NCBI RefSeq assembly: GCF_020535245.1
Contig: NZ_CP084911.1
Span: 446,001 to 510,000, forward strand
Origin: Asticcacaulis sp. AND118
GTDB lineage: Bacteria; Pseudomonadota; Alphaproteobacteria; Caulobacterales; Caulobacteraceae
Reading direction: 5' to 3'
DNA length: 64,000 nt
The notes under the pieces were generated by a model that saw only the letters and a program-made list of their open reading frames with translations, was not told the DNA's origin and searched no databases. Shown piece by piece: positions 37,226 to 45,608 of the stretch. A program made the translations under genes and the position numbers. The first letter of the stretch is position 1. Each line of letters opens with the position of its first letter.

Positions 37226-37460
37226 CATCGATCTCCACCCAGTTCGCGACTAAGACGACTGCATGGAACGGAACGATAAACGCGCCCTGAGCCTGAGCGC
37301 CCTAATGGCCGCTTGCCGGCCGATCCGCTAATGAGGCCAAAAGCGCGTGCGTATTCCCATCAAGGCCACGGCTCGCATGCCGATCAACAGGCCGGATACA
37401 TATAAGCGACTTCTGCTATTCATGCGAAATCTTACTTGCGATCGGCAGCCGGTCCATACA
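37226..37460 (+). ncRNA. Candidate bridge-RNA region in the right end of the IS110 element (copy A)
   Basis: The 235 bases between the transposase stop and the point where the two copies diverge have no gene and are identical in both copies. In IS110-family elements the longer noncoding end encodes a structured guide (bridge) RNA; for IS1111-type members this is the 3' end. The nonamer CCGCTAATG at the left end recurs here at 37325-37333. No secondary structure was computed, so this is a positional prediction. The matching region of copy B is 44113-44347. Confidence 0.35.
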
Positions 37461-37495
37461 ATTGGGCGCGAGGGTGCCAAAGGCCGCAGGCCTAG

Positions 37496-37894
37496 TTATG
37501 GCGTCGTGGGGGGCAACGGGCGGACGTCTAGATGTACGGCCAGGTTTTTCTGCTCATTCTTGAGTCTGACGTAAATGTTTCCCTGTTCATCTGTATATAA
37601 CAAACGGCAAACTTCCCCGTGGCCAATTCGCGTGACGCAAACGGCGCTTGAGCGCGCAATCCAAATTCCGTGAATGGGCCCCCGTCCGTAAAGCACATAG
37701 CTACCATCGCGTCGGAACACCTCCGCCATGTCGCAGCACTGTGGTCCGGCGGATGTGTCACTTAACCGGTGCCTGATTTCATCGTTACTCAACGAGCGTA
37801 GTTCAGAAATGGGCCTTGGAGACTTGTTTGGATCTGCAAATGCTGCCGGGCAGGTCAGCAGGGTCAGTTTCAAGGTCAGAATAAACCACTTCAA
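37496..37894 (-). CDS. Small exported protein of unknown function
   Basis: This 132-residue protein has a Sec signal peptide (FILTLKLTLLTCPAAFAD, cut near 20). The mature part is about 110 residues with four Cys, including the pair in GPQCCDMAEVFRRDG, and beta-strand segments such as GSYVLYGRGPIHGIW and EQGNIYVRLKNEQ. No family was recognised. It lies alone just inside the IS110-bracketed segment. Confidence 0.6.
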   Translation of the reverse strand: MKWFILTLKLTLLTCPAAFADPNKSPRPISELRSLSNDEIRHRLSDTSAGPQCCDMAEVFRRDGSYVLYGRGPIHGIWIARSSAVCVTRIGHGEVCRLLYTDEQGNIYVRLKNEQKNLAVHLDVRPLPPTTP

Positions 37895-38037
37895 GCTATT
37901 TCCCTTTCGGCAGGGCAGAATTATTGACTGCTAAATTGCACGCGGTAAAACGATAAATTTTCAGGGAGAAGTGCTGAGAAATGCCTTCTGCGATGGGCAC
38001 AACGTACATCCGCTAACGAGCCGAAATTTGCAATTAG

Positions 38038-38460
38038 TCACAGCGGCAGTCCTATTTCCCCTTCGGGCGCGAAGATGCCTAACCGATCGGATGGATTGCC
38101 ATGCCGGGTCGCCGGGGATAGTCGCCCACGCGCCTCCTCATTTTCAGGCGCTAGCGCGAGAGCTAAAGTGAACTCCTGCCTGGCAATTGAGGGATTTACC
38201 TTTCCAAGCCGAAGGTGGGCTTCAGCGTTTTCCGGCTCTTCCTGTATCCAATCCTCACAAGTCGGCAAAACAATCGACGTGAGAAGAGGAGATGGAACGA
38301 TACTGAGCCGCAAGGTCTCAAGGATCCAAAGTGACAGGTCTAGGCGCGCATTGAGTGGCCAATCGAAGCCATGATTTATACAACGGAACCAAGGGATTCC
38401 TGCGGCGAGGTCAAAGGTCTGAGTGAGCGATCGTGAAGCTGATGGCTCTTTCAGTGGCAC
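38038..38460 (-). CDS. Small protein with a TPR-like repeat
   Basis: This 140-residue frame contains EEPENAEAHLRLGKV and EFTLALALAPENEEARGRL, two helices with tetratricopeptide spacing; the rest is unassigned. The GTG start at 38460 lies inside the last 50 bases of the membrane-protein gene, so it would be translated by coupling. The ribosome site is weak. If real it probably binds a partner protein, perhaps the membrane protein. Confidence is limited because the repeat evidence is short. Confidence 0.45.
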   Translation of the reverse strand: MPLKEPSASRSLTQTFDLAAGIPWFRCINHGFDWPLNARLDLSLWILETLRLSIVPSPLLTSIVLPTCEDWIQEEPENAEAHLRLGKVNPSIARQEFTLALALAPENEEARGRLSPATRHGNPSDRLGIFAPEGEIGLPL

Positions 38461-39829
38461 GTTCGGCTAGTAGCTCGGTCATGCGACGGAAGATATCAGC
38501 TTGGGTGGCCTGGTATTGCCTGTCCTTGAGATAGGCGCTTAGGCTGGCTTCGATGCCTGCAGAAACGCCCGTGTCCAGGTCGTCATCGAAGTGATCGTCA
38601 AGCGCCATAGCCTTCATGATCGCAGAGGCAAATGAGATGAGGCCCATGCCGGTAATGGCCAGTAACCAGTAAGCAGCAGGCAATGTTTCAATCGGCAGCT
38701 TGTGAGCGTAAAAGCGTTCGGTCATGAATATGGCCGTAGCGACAGACAAAGCGACGTATATGGCTAGCCCGATCAACACAAAAGTGCGTTTAGAGAGTCC
38801 GAAGAAAAGATCGCCGGGTTGTCCCCATCTGAAATAACGCCCTCTGAATAGGGCTTCGGCTCGTTGGCCGCGGACAGCGATTTTTATATTGAAAATCTGA
38901 TCCTTGACGACTGCGTTATTGGCATGAGCCCGTGCGCGCAGGTGCAGGCAGTAGCTACACAGACGGGTTAACTTGCAACGGATTTGGTCTGTATTTTCAC
39001 GCGCCGAGTGAGTCGCCCGCAGGCGCGCCATCGTTTCCAGCAACCGGCCGAGGACGGACAGGATGCGTTCTTGGCGCAGGGCGATCTGCGCGCCCAATGC
39101 CGTCGCCATAGCCACCATCTCGGCGGCAAAACCTTCGCGATAGGAATGGTGCTTCAAGCGAACGCGTTGCTCAATGAGTAGGCCTATCAGAAAGAGTATA
39201 ATGGCAAGGAGGCAGGGCAGGGTGGGTGAGATGACGCTCAGAAACTGGTAGGTGGCCTGCTTTGTTGCGATTAGTCGCGCGATTAAGGTCTCGACCAGAG
39301 GCGTCGTCCAGGCCATGGCAAACCACAAAACGGGTTGCGAAAAGTGCCACAGCTTCAGGCTGCTTTTTCGACGACGTACGGTGACGTAATAGGTTGAAAG
39401 CTGTGCGTTGACGTGGGTCGTAAAGCGCCAGACGGTATCGCGCAGGTCTTTGTCGTTTCGTGGATCGAGGCGATCACCCGGAAAGCGGCGATCATACGCT
39501 TGCAGGCGCTTGCGAAACCACACGGCCGGACACGTATCCTCACACCCATCGAGTGAGGGAAGCGGTTCGCTGGGCACTTCGTCCGCGGGCAAAGGTGTTA
39601 GTGGCTGTAGGAATGATTCCTCGAAGGCGGTTGCGGCTTCCGTGTCTGACAGGAGGTTTAAATAAACATCTGCACTGAGGAGAGAATTACATTCCAAATC
39701 GGCATTTAGCGCGGACTGTGTATACTGAGAAGTTAACAAATCATTTGAAACGACCTCATCAATATGTCTGTAGATGCCATCTGTCAGGCATCTTTGATAT
39801 AGAGTCTTAACGTCTCTGTTGCTCAGCAT
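38411..39829 (-). CDS. Membrane protein of unknown function, divergent from a sigma-like gene
   Basis: This 472-residue protein has a soluble N-terminal region of about 165 residues with a Cys pair (GCEDTC). Two membrane helices follow at about 170-220, then a cytoplasmic helical block rich in Arg (LGRLLETMARLRATH), two more helices at about 345-405 and a helical C-terminal tail. I recognise no family. It is divergent from the sigma-like gene across 167 AT-rich bases. A membrane protein beside a sigma-like factor suggests a signalling or anti-sigma role, which is inference. Confidence 0.65.
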   Translation of the reverse strand: MLSNRDVKTLYQRCLTDGIYRHIDEVVSNDLLTSQYTQSALNADLECNSLLSADVYLNLLSDTEAATAFEESFLQPLTPLPADEVPSEPLPSLDGCEDTCPAVWFRKRLQAYDRRFPGDRLDPRNDKDLRDTVWRFTTHVNAQLSTYYVTVRRRKSSLKLWHFSQPVLWFAMAWTTPLVETLIARLIATKQATYQFLSVISPTLPCLLAIILFLIGLLIEQRVRLKHHSYREGFAAEMVAMATALGAQIALRQERILSVLGRLLETMARLRATHSARENTDQIRCKLTRLCSYCLHLRARAHANNAVVKDQIFNIKIAVRGQRAEALFRGRYFRWGQPGDLFFGLSKRTFVLIGLAIYVALSVATAIFMTERFYAHKLPIETLPAAYWLLAITGMGLISFASAIMKAMALDDHFDDDLDTGVSAGIEASLSAYLKDRQYQATQADIFRRMTELLAERATERAISFTIAHSDL

Positions 39830-39996
39830 GATGACACCTGCCGATCTTATAAATACGTGCGGAGGGGCGATCCTCCTGAATCCCTATGCAGTTCGGGCTG
39901 GGTGTTTTTACGGTAAATATTTTTTTAATTTTTTCTCGTTCCGGGCGTGAAAAAGTTGGCGTTCGACTGCATAGGTATATGTAGGAGGGTTGTGCC

Positions 39997-40692
39997 ATGA
40001 CAAAACTTCCATCCGCCGATACGGTGCCGACAGGGCCACTTCATTCGGCTGAGTCATCCTTGCCTGTAGGGTTTGACACGTCGGCCGCACTGGCGAAGAC
40101 GGTCCCTCCCGATGAGCCGCGTAAGTCGCGACCGCCGGATAGGGCACTCCCCCTATTTGATGACAAGCTTCTCCTTCGATTGATGGGAAAACTTGGCGCG
40201 TACGCCCGCTATCAGATCAAACTTTATCCATGGAAGTACTGTCCGCCGCCTGACCCGGACGATTTCGTTCAAGACGCCATTCTCGATGCCTTTGCCAACG
40301 TTTCCGGAGGCATGGTGAAGCGGATATGGAACATCGAGCGTATTGATTTGGAAACCTTCGCTAGAGGCCACATCCGAAGTCGTATAAATATGCTGGTGCA
40401 TTCTGCCAGAGCTACGACCACCACGCATACAGATGAAGTCGAAACCTATCAGGACACCTCCAATAGATTTAAAGGTCAATATTTGGACGAGTATATCGTC
40501 ATCAGTGACCTGAGAATAGATTTGCTCAATGCATTTAGTAAAAATCAACAAGTTATGGCGGTCCTTCGGATCGTTATAAGAGACGTCCATTATAGCTGCA
40601 CCGCAATAGCGCGCGAACTGCAATGGGATCCAAAACAGGTTCAGAGAACCTGGCTCCGTATTGCTTCAGTAGCACGAAACATAAGTAACTAA
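39997..40692 (+). CDS. Sigma-70-like (ECF-type) factor, divergent
   Basis: This 231-residue protein has an unstructured 50-residue N-terminus. A helix pair then resembles sigma region 2: LMGKLGAYARYQIKLYPWK and DPDDFVQDAILDAF at 86-99, the latter equivalent to the usual D-x-V-Q-E-x-F motif. The C-terminal region 4-like helices are VLRIVIRDVHYSCTAIARE and WDPKQVQRTWLRIASVARN. It is clearly remote from FecI-type factors. TAGGAGG precedes the ATG by 8 bases. The downstream gene, 9 bases away, is a ribonucleotide reductase subunit, so the pair is probably co-expressed. Confidence 0.65.
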   Translation: MTKLPSADTVPTGPLHSAESSLPVGFDTSAALAKTVPPDEPRKSRPPDRALPLFDDKLLLRLMGKLGAYARYQIKLYPWKYCPPPDPDDFVQDAILDAFANVSGGMVKRIWNIERIDLETFARGHIRSRINMLVHSARATTTTHTDEVETYQDTSNRFKGQYLDEYIVISDLRIDLLNAFSKNQQVMAVLRIVIRDVHYSCTAIARELQWDPKQVQRTWLRIASVARNISN

Positions 40693-40701
40693 GGTGTGAT
40701 C

Positions 40702-42846
40702 ATGTCCACTCTAACTCACAATAGCGACCTATTGGTCTCCTCCTCAGAGGAAGATGTCGTACGCGTTTCGGTACTTGAAGAATCCATGCCTTGGGAGGAC
40801 CTGGAAGAGCCGGTCACGACGTTCGCCTTTGAATCCTTGGTCGACAAACTTCAGGCCTTGCGTGACGCCTGTCCTGACCCTGAGAGAGCGGTCAGGCTGT
40901 TCAATAGGTCGCTGCGAAAACCTGAGGATGCGGAACCGTCTGCGGGGCCTGCACGTAAAGCGAAGCCTGTCCTGAACAGTCATACAGGGACCGACAACGG
41001 GACGTCCAAGCCGCCGCCGAATAAGCCCCTTACTGTGAGAAAGAAGGAGGCTCCGGAATTCAGATTGGTCAAATCTGTGGTTACGGATCCGCGTCTTGAC
41101 GCCAAACTGACCAATTTTGGCAAAAAGACGCTCGATGACCGCTATCTTCTGCCGGGTGAGACTTATCAGGACATGTTCGCCCGCGTTGCGACGGCCTATT
41201 CCGATGACTCCGAGCACGCCCAGCGAATATACACCTACATGGCCAATCTGTGGTTCATGCCGGCTACGCCTATCCTGTCGAACGGAGGCGCCAAGCGCGG
41301 CCTGCCCATCTCCTGCTTCCTCAACTCGGTGCCCGACTCGCTCGAAGGCATCGTCAGCGTGTGGAATGAGAACGTGGCGCTGGCCTCGAACGGCGGTGGC
41401 ATCGGCACCTATTGGGGCGGCGTGCGCTCCATCGGGGAGCGGGTTAGGGCCGGGGGGCAGACGGCAGGTATTATTCCATTTGTTCGGGTAATGGACTCGC
41501 TGACGCTGGCCATCTCCCAAGGTAATCTGCGGCGTGGTTCGGCTGCCGTCTATATCGACATCCATCACCCGGAAATCGAAGAATTCCTCGAAATCCGCAA
41601 GCCGTCGGGCGACTTCAACCGCAAGTCTCTCAATCTCCATCACGGTATCTCGATTACTGACGAGTTCATGTTGGCAGTGCGAGATGGTAGCCCGTTCGGA
41701 CTACGCTCGCCCAAATCCGGCGAGATCATGCGGTTGATCGACGCGCGCGCCCTGTGGCAGAAGATCCTCGAAATCCGCATGCAGACGGGTGAACCCTATC
41801 TGATCTTCGCCGACACGGTGAACCGGTCCATGGCCCCGCACCAGCGTGAGTTGGGCCTTAAGGTCAAGCAATCGAACCTGTGCGCCGAAATCATGCTGCA
41901 CACGGGTAAGGACCATCTGGGGCATGAGCGCACAGCCGTGTGCTGCCTGTCCTCGGTCAATGCCGAAACCTTCCTCGAATGGCGCGACGAACCGCGCTTC
42001 ATCGAAGACATCATGCGCTTCCTCGACAACGTGCTGGAAGACTTCATCCAGTCGGCCCCGGACGCCATGTCGGCGGCCGTCTATTCGGCGCAGCGCGAAC
42101 GCTCGGTCGGCCTCGGCCTGATGGGCTTCCACTCCTTCCTGCAATCGCAGGGCGTGGCCTTCGAATCGGCCATGGCCAAGTCGTGGAACATGCGCCTGTT
42201 CAAGCACCTGCGCCGCGAAGCCGACAAGGCCTCGGTCAAGCTGGCTCAGGAGCGCGGGCCCTGCCTCGACGCCGAAGAACGCGGCGTGATGGAACGCTTC
42301 TCGCACAAGCTGGCCATCGCCCCCACCGCCTCGATCTCGATCATCTGCGGCGGCACCTCGGCAGGTATCGAGCCGATCCCGGCCAATATCTATACGCACA
42401 AAACCCTGTCGGGCTCGTTTGCAGTGAAAAACCCCTTCCTGCAAAACCTGCTGGCCGAAAAGGGTCTCGATACGCCGGAAACCTGGGACTCCATCGTCGA
42501 ACACGAAGGCTCGGTGCAGCACATCGACGCTCTCAGCGAAGACGAAAAGGCCATCTTCAAGACCGCCTTCGAAATCGACCAGCGCTGGGTGGTGGAACTG
42601 GCCGCCGACCGTGCGCCGGAAATCTGCCAGTCGCAATCGCTCAACATCTTCCTGCCGGGTGATGTCGATAAGTGGGACCTGCACATGCTGCACTGGACGG
42701 CGTGGGAACAGGGCGTCAAGTCGCTCTACTATCTGCGTTCCAAATCGGTGCAGCGCGCCGCGTTTGCTGGCTCGGAAGGCAGGGGCAGGATATCGACGTT
42801 GGGGGTAGGCAAGACCGATTATCAGGAGTGCTTGACCTGTCAATAG
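40702..42846 (+). CDS. nrdA: Class I ribonucleotide reductase large subunit with atypical N-terminus
   Basis: This 714-residue protein reduces ribonucleotides to deoxyribonucleotides. The catalytic residues are present: Cys205 (PISCFLNS), Asn392, Cys394 and Glu396 (NLCAEIM), Cys414 (AVCCLSS), the radical-path Tyr pair in SLYYLRS and the redox Cys pair in the tail ECLTCQ. The core begins about residue 125 (DPRLDAKLTNFGKKTLDDRY). The first 120 residues are acidic then basic and low in complexity, and do not look like an ATP cone. ATG 40702 was used over a GTG six bases upstream. No nrdB is in the window, so it must borrow a small subunit. Confidence 0.9.
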   Translation: MSTLTHNSDLLVSSSEEDVVRVSVLEESMPWEDLEEPVTTFAFESLVDKLQALRDACPDPERAVRLFNRSLRKPEDAEPSAGPARKAKPVLNSHTGTDNGTSKPPPNKPLTVRKKEAPEFRLVKSVVTDPRLDAKLTNFGKKTLDDRYLLPGETYQDMFARVATAYSDDSEHAQRIYTYMANLWFMPATPILSNGGAKRGLPISCFLNSVPDSLEGIVSVWNENVALASNGGGIGTYWGGVRSIGERVRAGGQTAGIIPFVRVMDSLTLAISQGNLRRGSAAVYIDIHHPEIEEFLEIRKPSGDFNRKSLNLHHGISITDEFMLAVRDGSPFGLRSPKSGEIMRLIDARALWQKILEIRMQTGEPYLIFADTVNRSMAPHQRELGLKVKQSNLCAEIMLHTGKDHLGHERTAVCCLSSVNAETFLEWRDEPRFIEDIMRFLDNVLEDFIQSAPDAMSAAVYSAQRERSVGLGLMGFHSFLQSQGVAFESAMAKSWNMRLFKHLRREADKASVKLAQERGPCLDAEERGVMERFSHKLAIAPTASISIICGGTSAGIEPIPANIYTHKTLSGSFAVKNPFLQNLLAEKGLDTPETWDSIVEHEGSVQHIDALSEDEKAIFKTAFEIDQRWVVELAADRAPEICQSQSLNIFLPGDVDKWDLHMLHWTAWEQGVKSLYYLRSKSVQRAAFAGSEGRGRISTLGVGKTDYQECLTCQ

Positions 42847-42980
42847 ATGTTGCTTTGAGGCATGTCCCGAGGTCAGAGTGAACTGCTCCGAGTTTGCCGG
42901 GGGCTCTACTCGGGAGTAGATTGGTCGGGGCCGTCGCGATGTCTGCTTACGGGTTGCCTATGGGCTAGACCTCGCAATGA

Positions 42981-44347
42981 CCGCTAATGGGATGGACCGG
43001 CTGCTTCCCTTGCGAAGTAGTCGGAGTAGACTGCTTGGCTCCACCCGGAGAAGCATCCCATGGATACGAACATTCCTGAGTTAGCGTCGATAGGCATAGA
43101 TATCGGCAAGGACGTGTTTCACCTTGTCGGATTTAGTACAGATGGTCAGATCGTTCTTCGCCGTAAAATCAAACGGCTGGCTCTGACAGAGACATTTAAA
43201 AAGCTGCCGCCGTGTATCGTCGGCATGGAGGCCTGCCTCAGCGCGCATTTTGTCAGTCGCACCCTTCGACAGCTCGGCCACGAACCGCGCATCATCCCCG
43301 CTATTTACGTAAAGCCGTTTCTGAAGGGGCAGAAGAACGACTACAATGATGCCGAGGCTATAGCCGAGGCGGCTCTGCGGCCGAACCTGTCGACAGTGAG
43401 TGAGAAGACCCAGGATCAATTGGATCTTCAGGCCTGCCATCGCGTTCGCTCGCGGCTGGTGTCGCGGCGCACAGCGACGATCAATCAGATCCGTGCCTTC
43501 CTAATCGAGCAGGGCATCACGGTCAGGGTCGGTGTGCGTGCCTTACGTGACTCGCTCTTCGACATCTTGAACAACCGCGCAGATGAGATTTCGCCGCGTA
43601 TGAGCCAACTCATCGTTGGCCTTTATGAAGACTGGTTGTGGCTCGATGAACGCATCGAGACCCTCAGCGGCGAGATCGAAGAAATCAGCCGGAATGAAGC
43701 CAACTGCCGTCGCCTGATGAGTGTGCCGGGCGTCGGGCCCCTGATCTCCACGGCGGTTGTTGCCGCCATTGGCACAGGTGAAGCCTTTGAACGTGGTCGC
43801 GACTTCGGTGCCTGGCTGGGGTTGGTACCCAAGCAGTTCAGCACGGGTGGCCGCTCTATTCTCGGGCGCATCTCAAAACGCGGAAGCCGATACCTTCGAA
43901 CCTTGTTCGTACAGGCCGCCAATGTCCTCTTGATGAGGCCTCAAAATTGGCCGAAGTACAGCTTCGGAGACTGGCTCACCAGCGCCGCCACGCGGATGCA
44001 CCGAAACAAGCTCGCCGCCGCCCTCGCCAACAAGCTGGCTCGGATCAGCTGGAGCGTATTGAGTACAGGAAAGGCTTTCGATACCCACAGAACCGAGATC
44101 GAGGCCGTATAGCATCGATCTCCACCCAGTTCGCGACTAAGACGACTGCATGGAACGGAACGATAAACGCGCCCTGAGCCTGAGCGCCCTAATGGCCGCT
44201 TGCCGGCCGATCCGCTAATGAGGCCAAAAGCGCGTGCGTATTCCCATCAAGGCCACGGCTCGCATGCCGATCAACAGGCCGGATACATATAAGCGACTTC
44301 TGCTATTCATGCGAAATCTTACTTGCGATCGGCAGCCGGTCCATACA
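42981..44347 (+). mobile_element. IS110-family insertion sequence, copy B
   Basis: This is the same 1367-base element as copy A in the same orientation, exactly 6887 bases to the right. The single noticed difference (T at 43040) lies upstream of the transposase. Near identity indicates recent movement. Homologous recombination between the two copies would delete one IS and the sigma-like/nrdA segment as a circle. Confidence 0.88.
43060..44112 (+). CDS. IS110-family DEDD transposase (copy B)
   Basis: The translated product is identical over all 350 residues to that of copy A, with the same DEDD residues and C-terminal serine domain. It is intact and presumably active. It lies immediately after the nrdA gene and before the FseA-like genes of the conjugative element. 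Confidence 0.95.
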   Translation: MDTNIPELASIGIDIGKDVFHLVGFSTDGQIVLRRKIKRLALTETFKKLPPCIVGMEACLSAHFVSRTLRQLGHEPRIIPAIYVKPFLKGQKNDYNDAEAIAEAALRPNLSTVSEKTQDQLDLQACHRVRSRLVSRRTATINQIRAFLIEQGITVRVGVRALRDSLFDILNNRADEISPRMSQLIVGLYEDWLWLDERIETLSGEIEEISRNEANCRRLMSVPGVGPLISTAVVAAIGTGEAFERGRDFGAWLGLVPKQFSTGGRSILGRISKRGSRYLRTLFVQAANVLLMRPQNWPKYSFGDWLTSAATRMHRNKLAAALANKLARISWSVLSTGKAFDTHRTEIEAV

Positions 44348-44498
44348 TTCGGGCGCGAATGAGACCTTGGGAAAAGGCAATGGGGGCATAAAATGGGACA
44401 CGCTTTTTTCAAATGCGCACGGCAATAATCTGAATTTGCAACTTTTGCGGTAATATGCTATTTGGTATCTCTTGAGGCGGCTCAAAGGGGGGGAGCTC

Positions 44499-44720
44499 AT
44501 GGCGACATTCGATTGGTTAGATAGCAGTCGCTATAACGCGATGGCGGGGACGGATAGGGTTGGCTGGGCTTGGGCTTGGCTCAAGCGGAACCCAGATTAC
44601 CAAAAGGGCTTGCAGGGGCAGGACAGCGGACCGGTACGATCGGGACCCGGCGACGTAAGGGTCATTAGAGGACGCATGGCCGCCGATGCAGCTCGTTGGG
44701 GGGTATCCTTTCGTCGGTGA
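44499..44720 (+). CDS. DUF6499-domain ORF, first half of an FseA-like activator
   Basis: This frame encodes 73 residues beginning MATFDWLDSSRYNAM, followed by RVGWAWAWLKRNPDYQ, the hallmark of the DUF6499 N-terminal domain. A GGGGGGAG ribosome site precedes ATG 44499. It ends at TGA 44718-44720, 35 bases after the next ORF has opened in the +1 frame. In ICEMlSymR7A of Mesorhizobium the equivalent pair (msi172, msi171) is joined by programmed +1 frameshifting into FseA, the activator of ICE excision. Here the join would give about 262 residues. Confidence 0.75.
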   Translation: MATFDWLDSSRYNAMAGTDRVGWAWAWLKRNPDYQKGLQGQDSGPVRSGPGDVRVIRGRMAADAARWGVSFRR

Positions 44721-45285
44721 GCGCTACGGTCAGGAGCTACACGAGAAAGTCTTCTGGCGACCCGACTGGGACAAATCTGTCCTACTTGTCCGCACGTTAC
44801 CAGCGTTCACCACTGAGAACGCGTTTGACCTCCACATGTATGGGAAGCTGGCGACAGTGCTTGTCATGGAGGAAGGGTTCGAGGTCGTCTTGTTGACTGA
44901 CGGGGTCCACCATCTCCAGCTTTTCATTCTTGAAGGTACGGTTCTAAAAGGACCCGTCTATCTTCGTTATGCTCTTTCCGGCTTTAAACACCTAGAGACC
45001 CGTATTCTGAGCCTTCGAAGATTGGTTGGGTTACACCAGCAAGGGCGCTTCCTCCCTAAGCTTTACCGAATTGATACGAAGGCTGAACGATGGGTAGCCG
45101 CCGCACGCGCTCATGACGCATGGCGAGCAGGATTGAGCCAACGAGACATCGCAATAATGCTCTACGGGGAGACGGCTCGCGACGACTGGGTAAACGGTTC
45201 TGACTTTATGCGCTTAAGAGTTCGCAGGCTGCTCAGCTACGCAAAACAGATGATTGATGGTTCCTATCGCGGGCTCTTAGACTGA
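44686..45285 (+). CDS. DUF2285-domain ORF, second half of an FseA-like activator
   Basis: This frame encodes 199 residues in the +1 frame relative to the DUF6499 ORF. The DUF2285 pattern is complete: KVFWRPDWDKSVLLVRTLP, GVHHLQLFILEG, RWVAAARAHDAWRAGLSQRD, IAIMLYGETARDDW and RLRVRRLLSYAKQMIDGSYR, the last being the DNA-binding end. No good ribosome site precedes its in-frame ATG, so it is probably made as a frameshift fusion. Alternatively the fusion is broken by an extra G. Confidence 0.8.
   Translation: MQLVGGYPFVGERYGQELHEKVFWRPDWDKSVLLVRTLPAFTTENAFDLHMYGKLATVLVMEEGFEVVLLTDGVHHLQLFILEGTVLKGPVYLRYALSGFKHLETRILSLRRLVGLHQQGRFLPKLYRIDTKAERWVAAARAHDAWRAGLSQRDIAIMLYGETARDDWVNGSDFMRLRVRRLLSYAKQMIDGSYRGLLD
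44698..44720 (+). other. Putative +1 frameshift site joining DUF6499 and DUF2285
   Basis: The zero-frame codons here run TGG-GGG-GTA-TCC-TTT-CGT-CGG-TGA. Skipping one base at the CGG-TGA slow stop (44715-44720) moves the ribosome into the DUF2285 frame and gives a natural-looking join, SFRRERYGQELHEK. The run of six G at 44698-44703 is the alternative explanation: removal of one G also joins the frames. Which is right cannot be decided from one sequence. Confidence 0.55.
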
Positions 45286-45295
45286 AACAGGTGAA

Positions 45296-45607
45296 TCATT
45301 TTTTTCTGACCGTGGCTTCAGCAAAATCAATCAACATTTCCAGTTGCGTATCGTTTAGCTCGCGGGCCGCAGCGAGGAGGGCTTCGACTTTGGCTGACCG
45401 CTCCTCAGTCTCAAATTTCAACAGCAAGTTCGGAGTCGTCTTTAAAACACGTGCTATCCTGACCAACGTTGCCAGATCTGGTTCGTTTCTCCCAGTGACA
45501 TAATGGCCATATCTCCGAGCGTCTAAGCCTGCTCTCTCTGCAACTGTCGCGTTAGAAAGTCCAAGCGCTTTCGCGCGATCCTTCAATGTCGTTCCAAAGC
45601 TATCCAT
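45296..45607 (-). CDS. XRE-family regulator (first of a paralogous pair)
   Basis: This 103-residue protein has an N-terminal helix-turn-helix (LKDRAKALGLSNATVAERAG, then RRYGHYVTGRNEPDL) and a helical C-terminal dimerisation tail. It shares HTH features such as the RRYGHY motif with the next XRE protein, so the two are paralogues. The in-frame codons upstream contain a stop without any start, fixing ATG 45607. The start is preceded one base away by a 15-base palindrome and lacks a Shine-Dalgarno sequence. It converges with the FseA-like genes. Confidence 0.85.
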   Translation of the reverse strand: MDSFGTTLKDRAKALGLSNATVAERAGLDARRYGHYVTGRNEPDLATLVRIARVLKTTPNLLLKFETEERSAKVEALLAAARELNDTQLEMLIDFAEATVRKK

Positions 45608-45608
45608 A

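Larger units (their letters stand above)
36094..37460 (+). mobile_element. IS110-family insertion sequence, copy A
   Basis: About 1367 bases are shared with copy B at 42981-44347 with only one difference noticed (G at 36153, T at 43040). The shared block starts CCGCTAATGGGATGG and ends GGTCCATACA. No flanking duplication is apparent, as expected for this family. It holds a DEDD transposase with a short 79-base left end and a long 235-base right noncoding end. The exact ends are inferred from where the copies diverge. Confidence 0.88.

Noticed and set aside
36060-37480. Target-site duplication around the IS110 copies
   Set aside because: The flanks share only scattered similarity, and the family does not normally produce duplications.
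41701-42843. A 380-codon open frame antisense to nrdA
   Set aside because: The nrdA frame carries all catalytic residues; the antisense frame has typical shadow composition.
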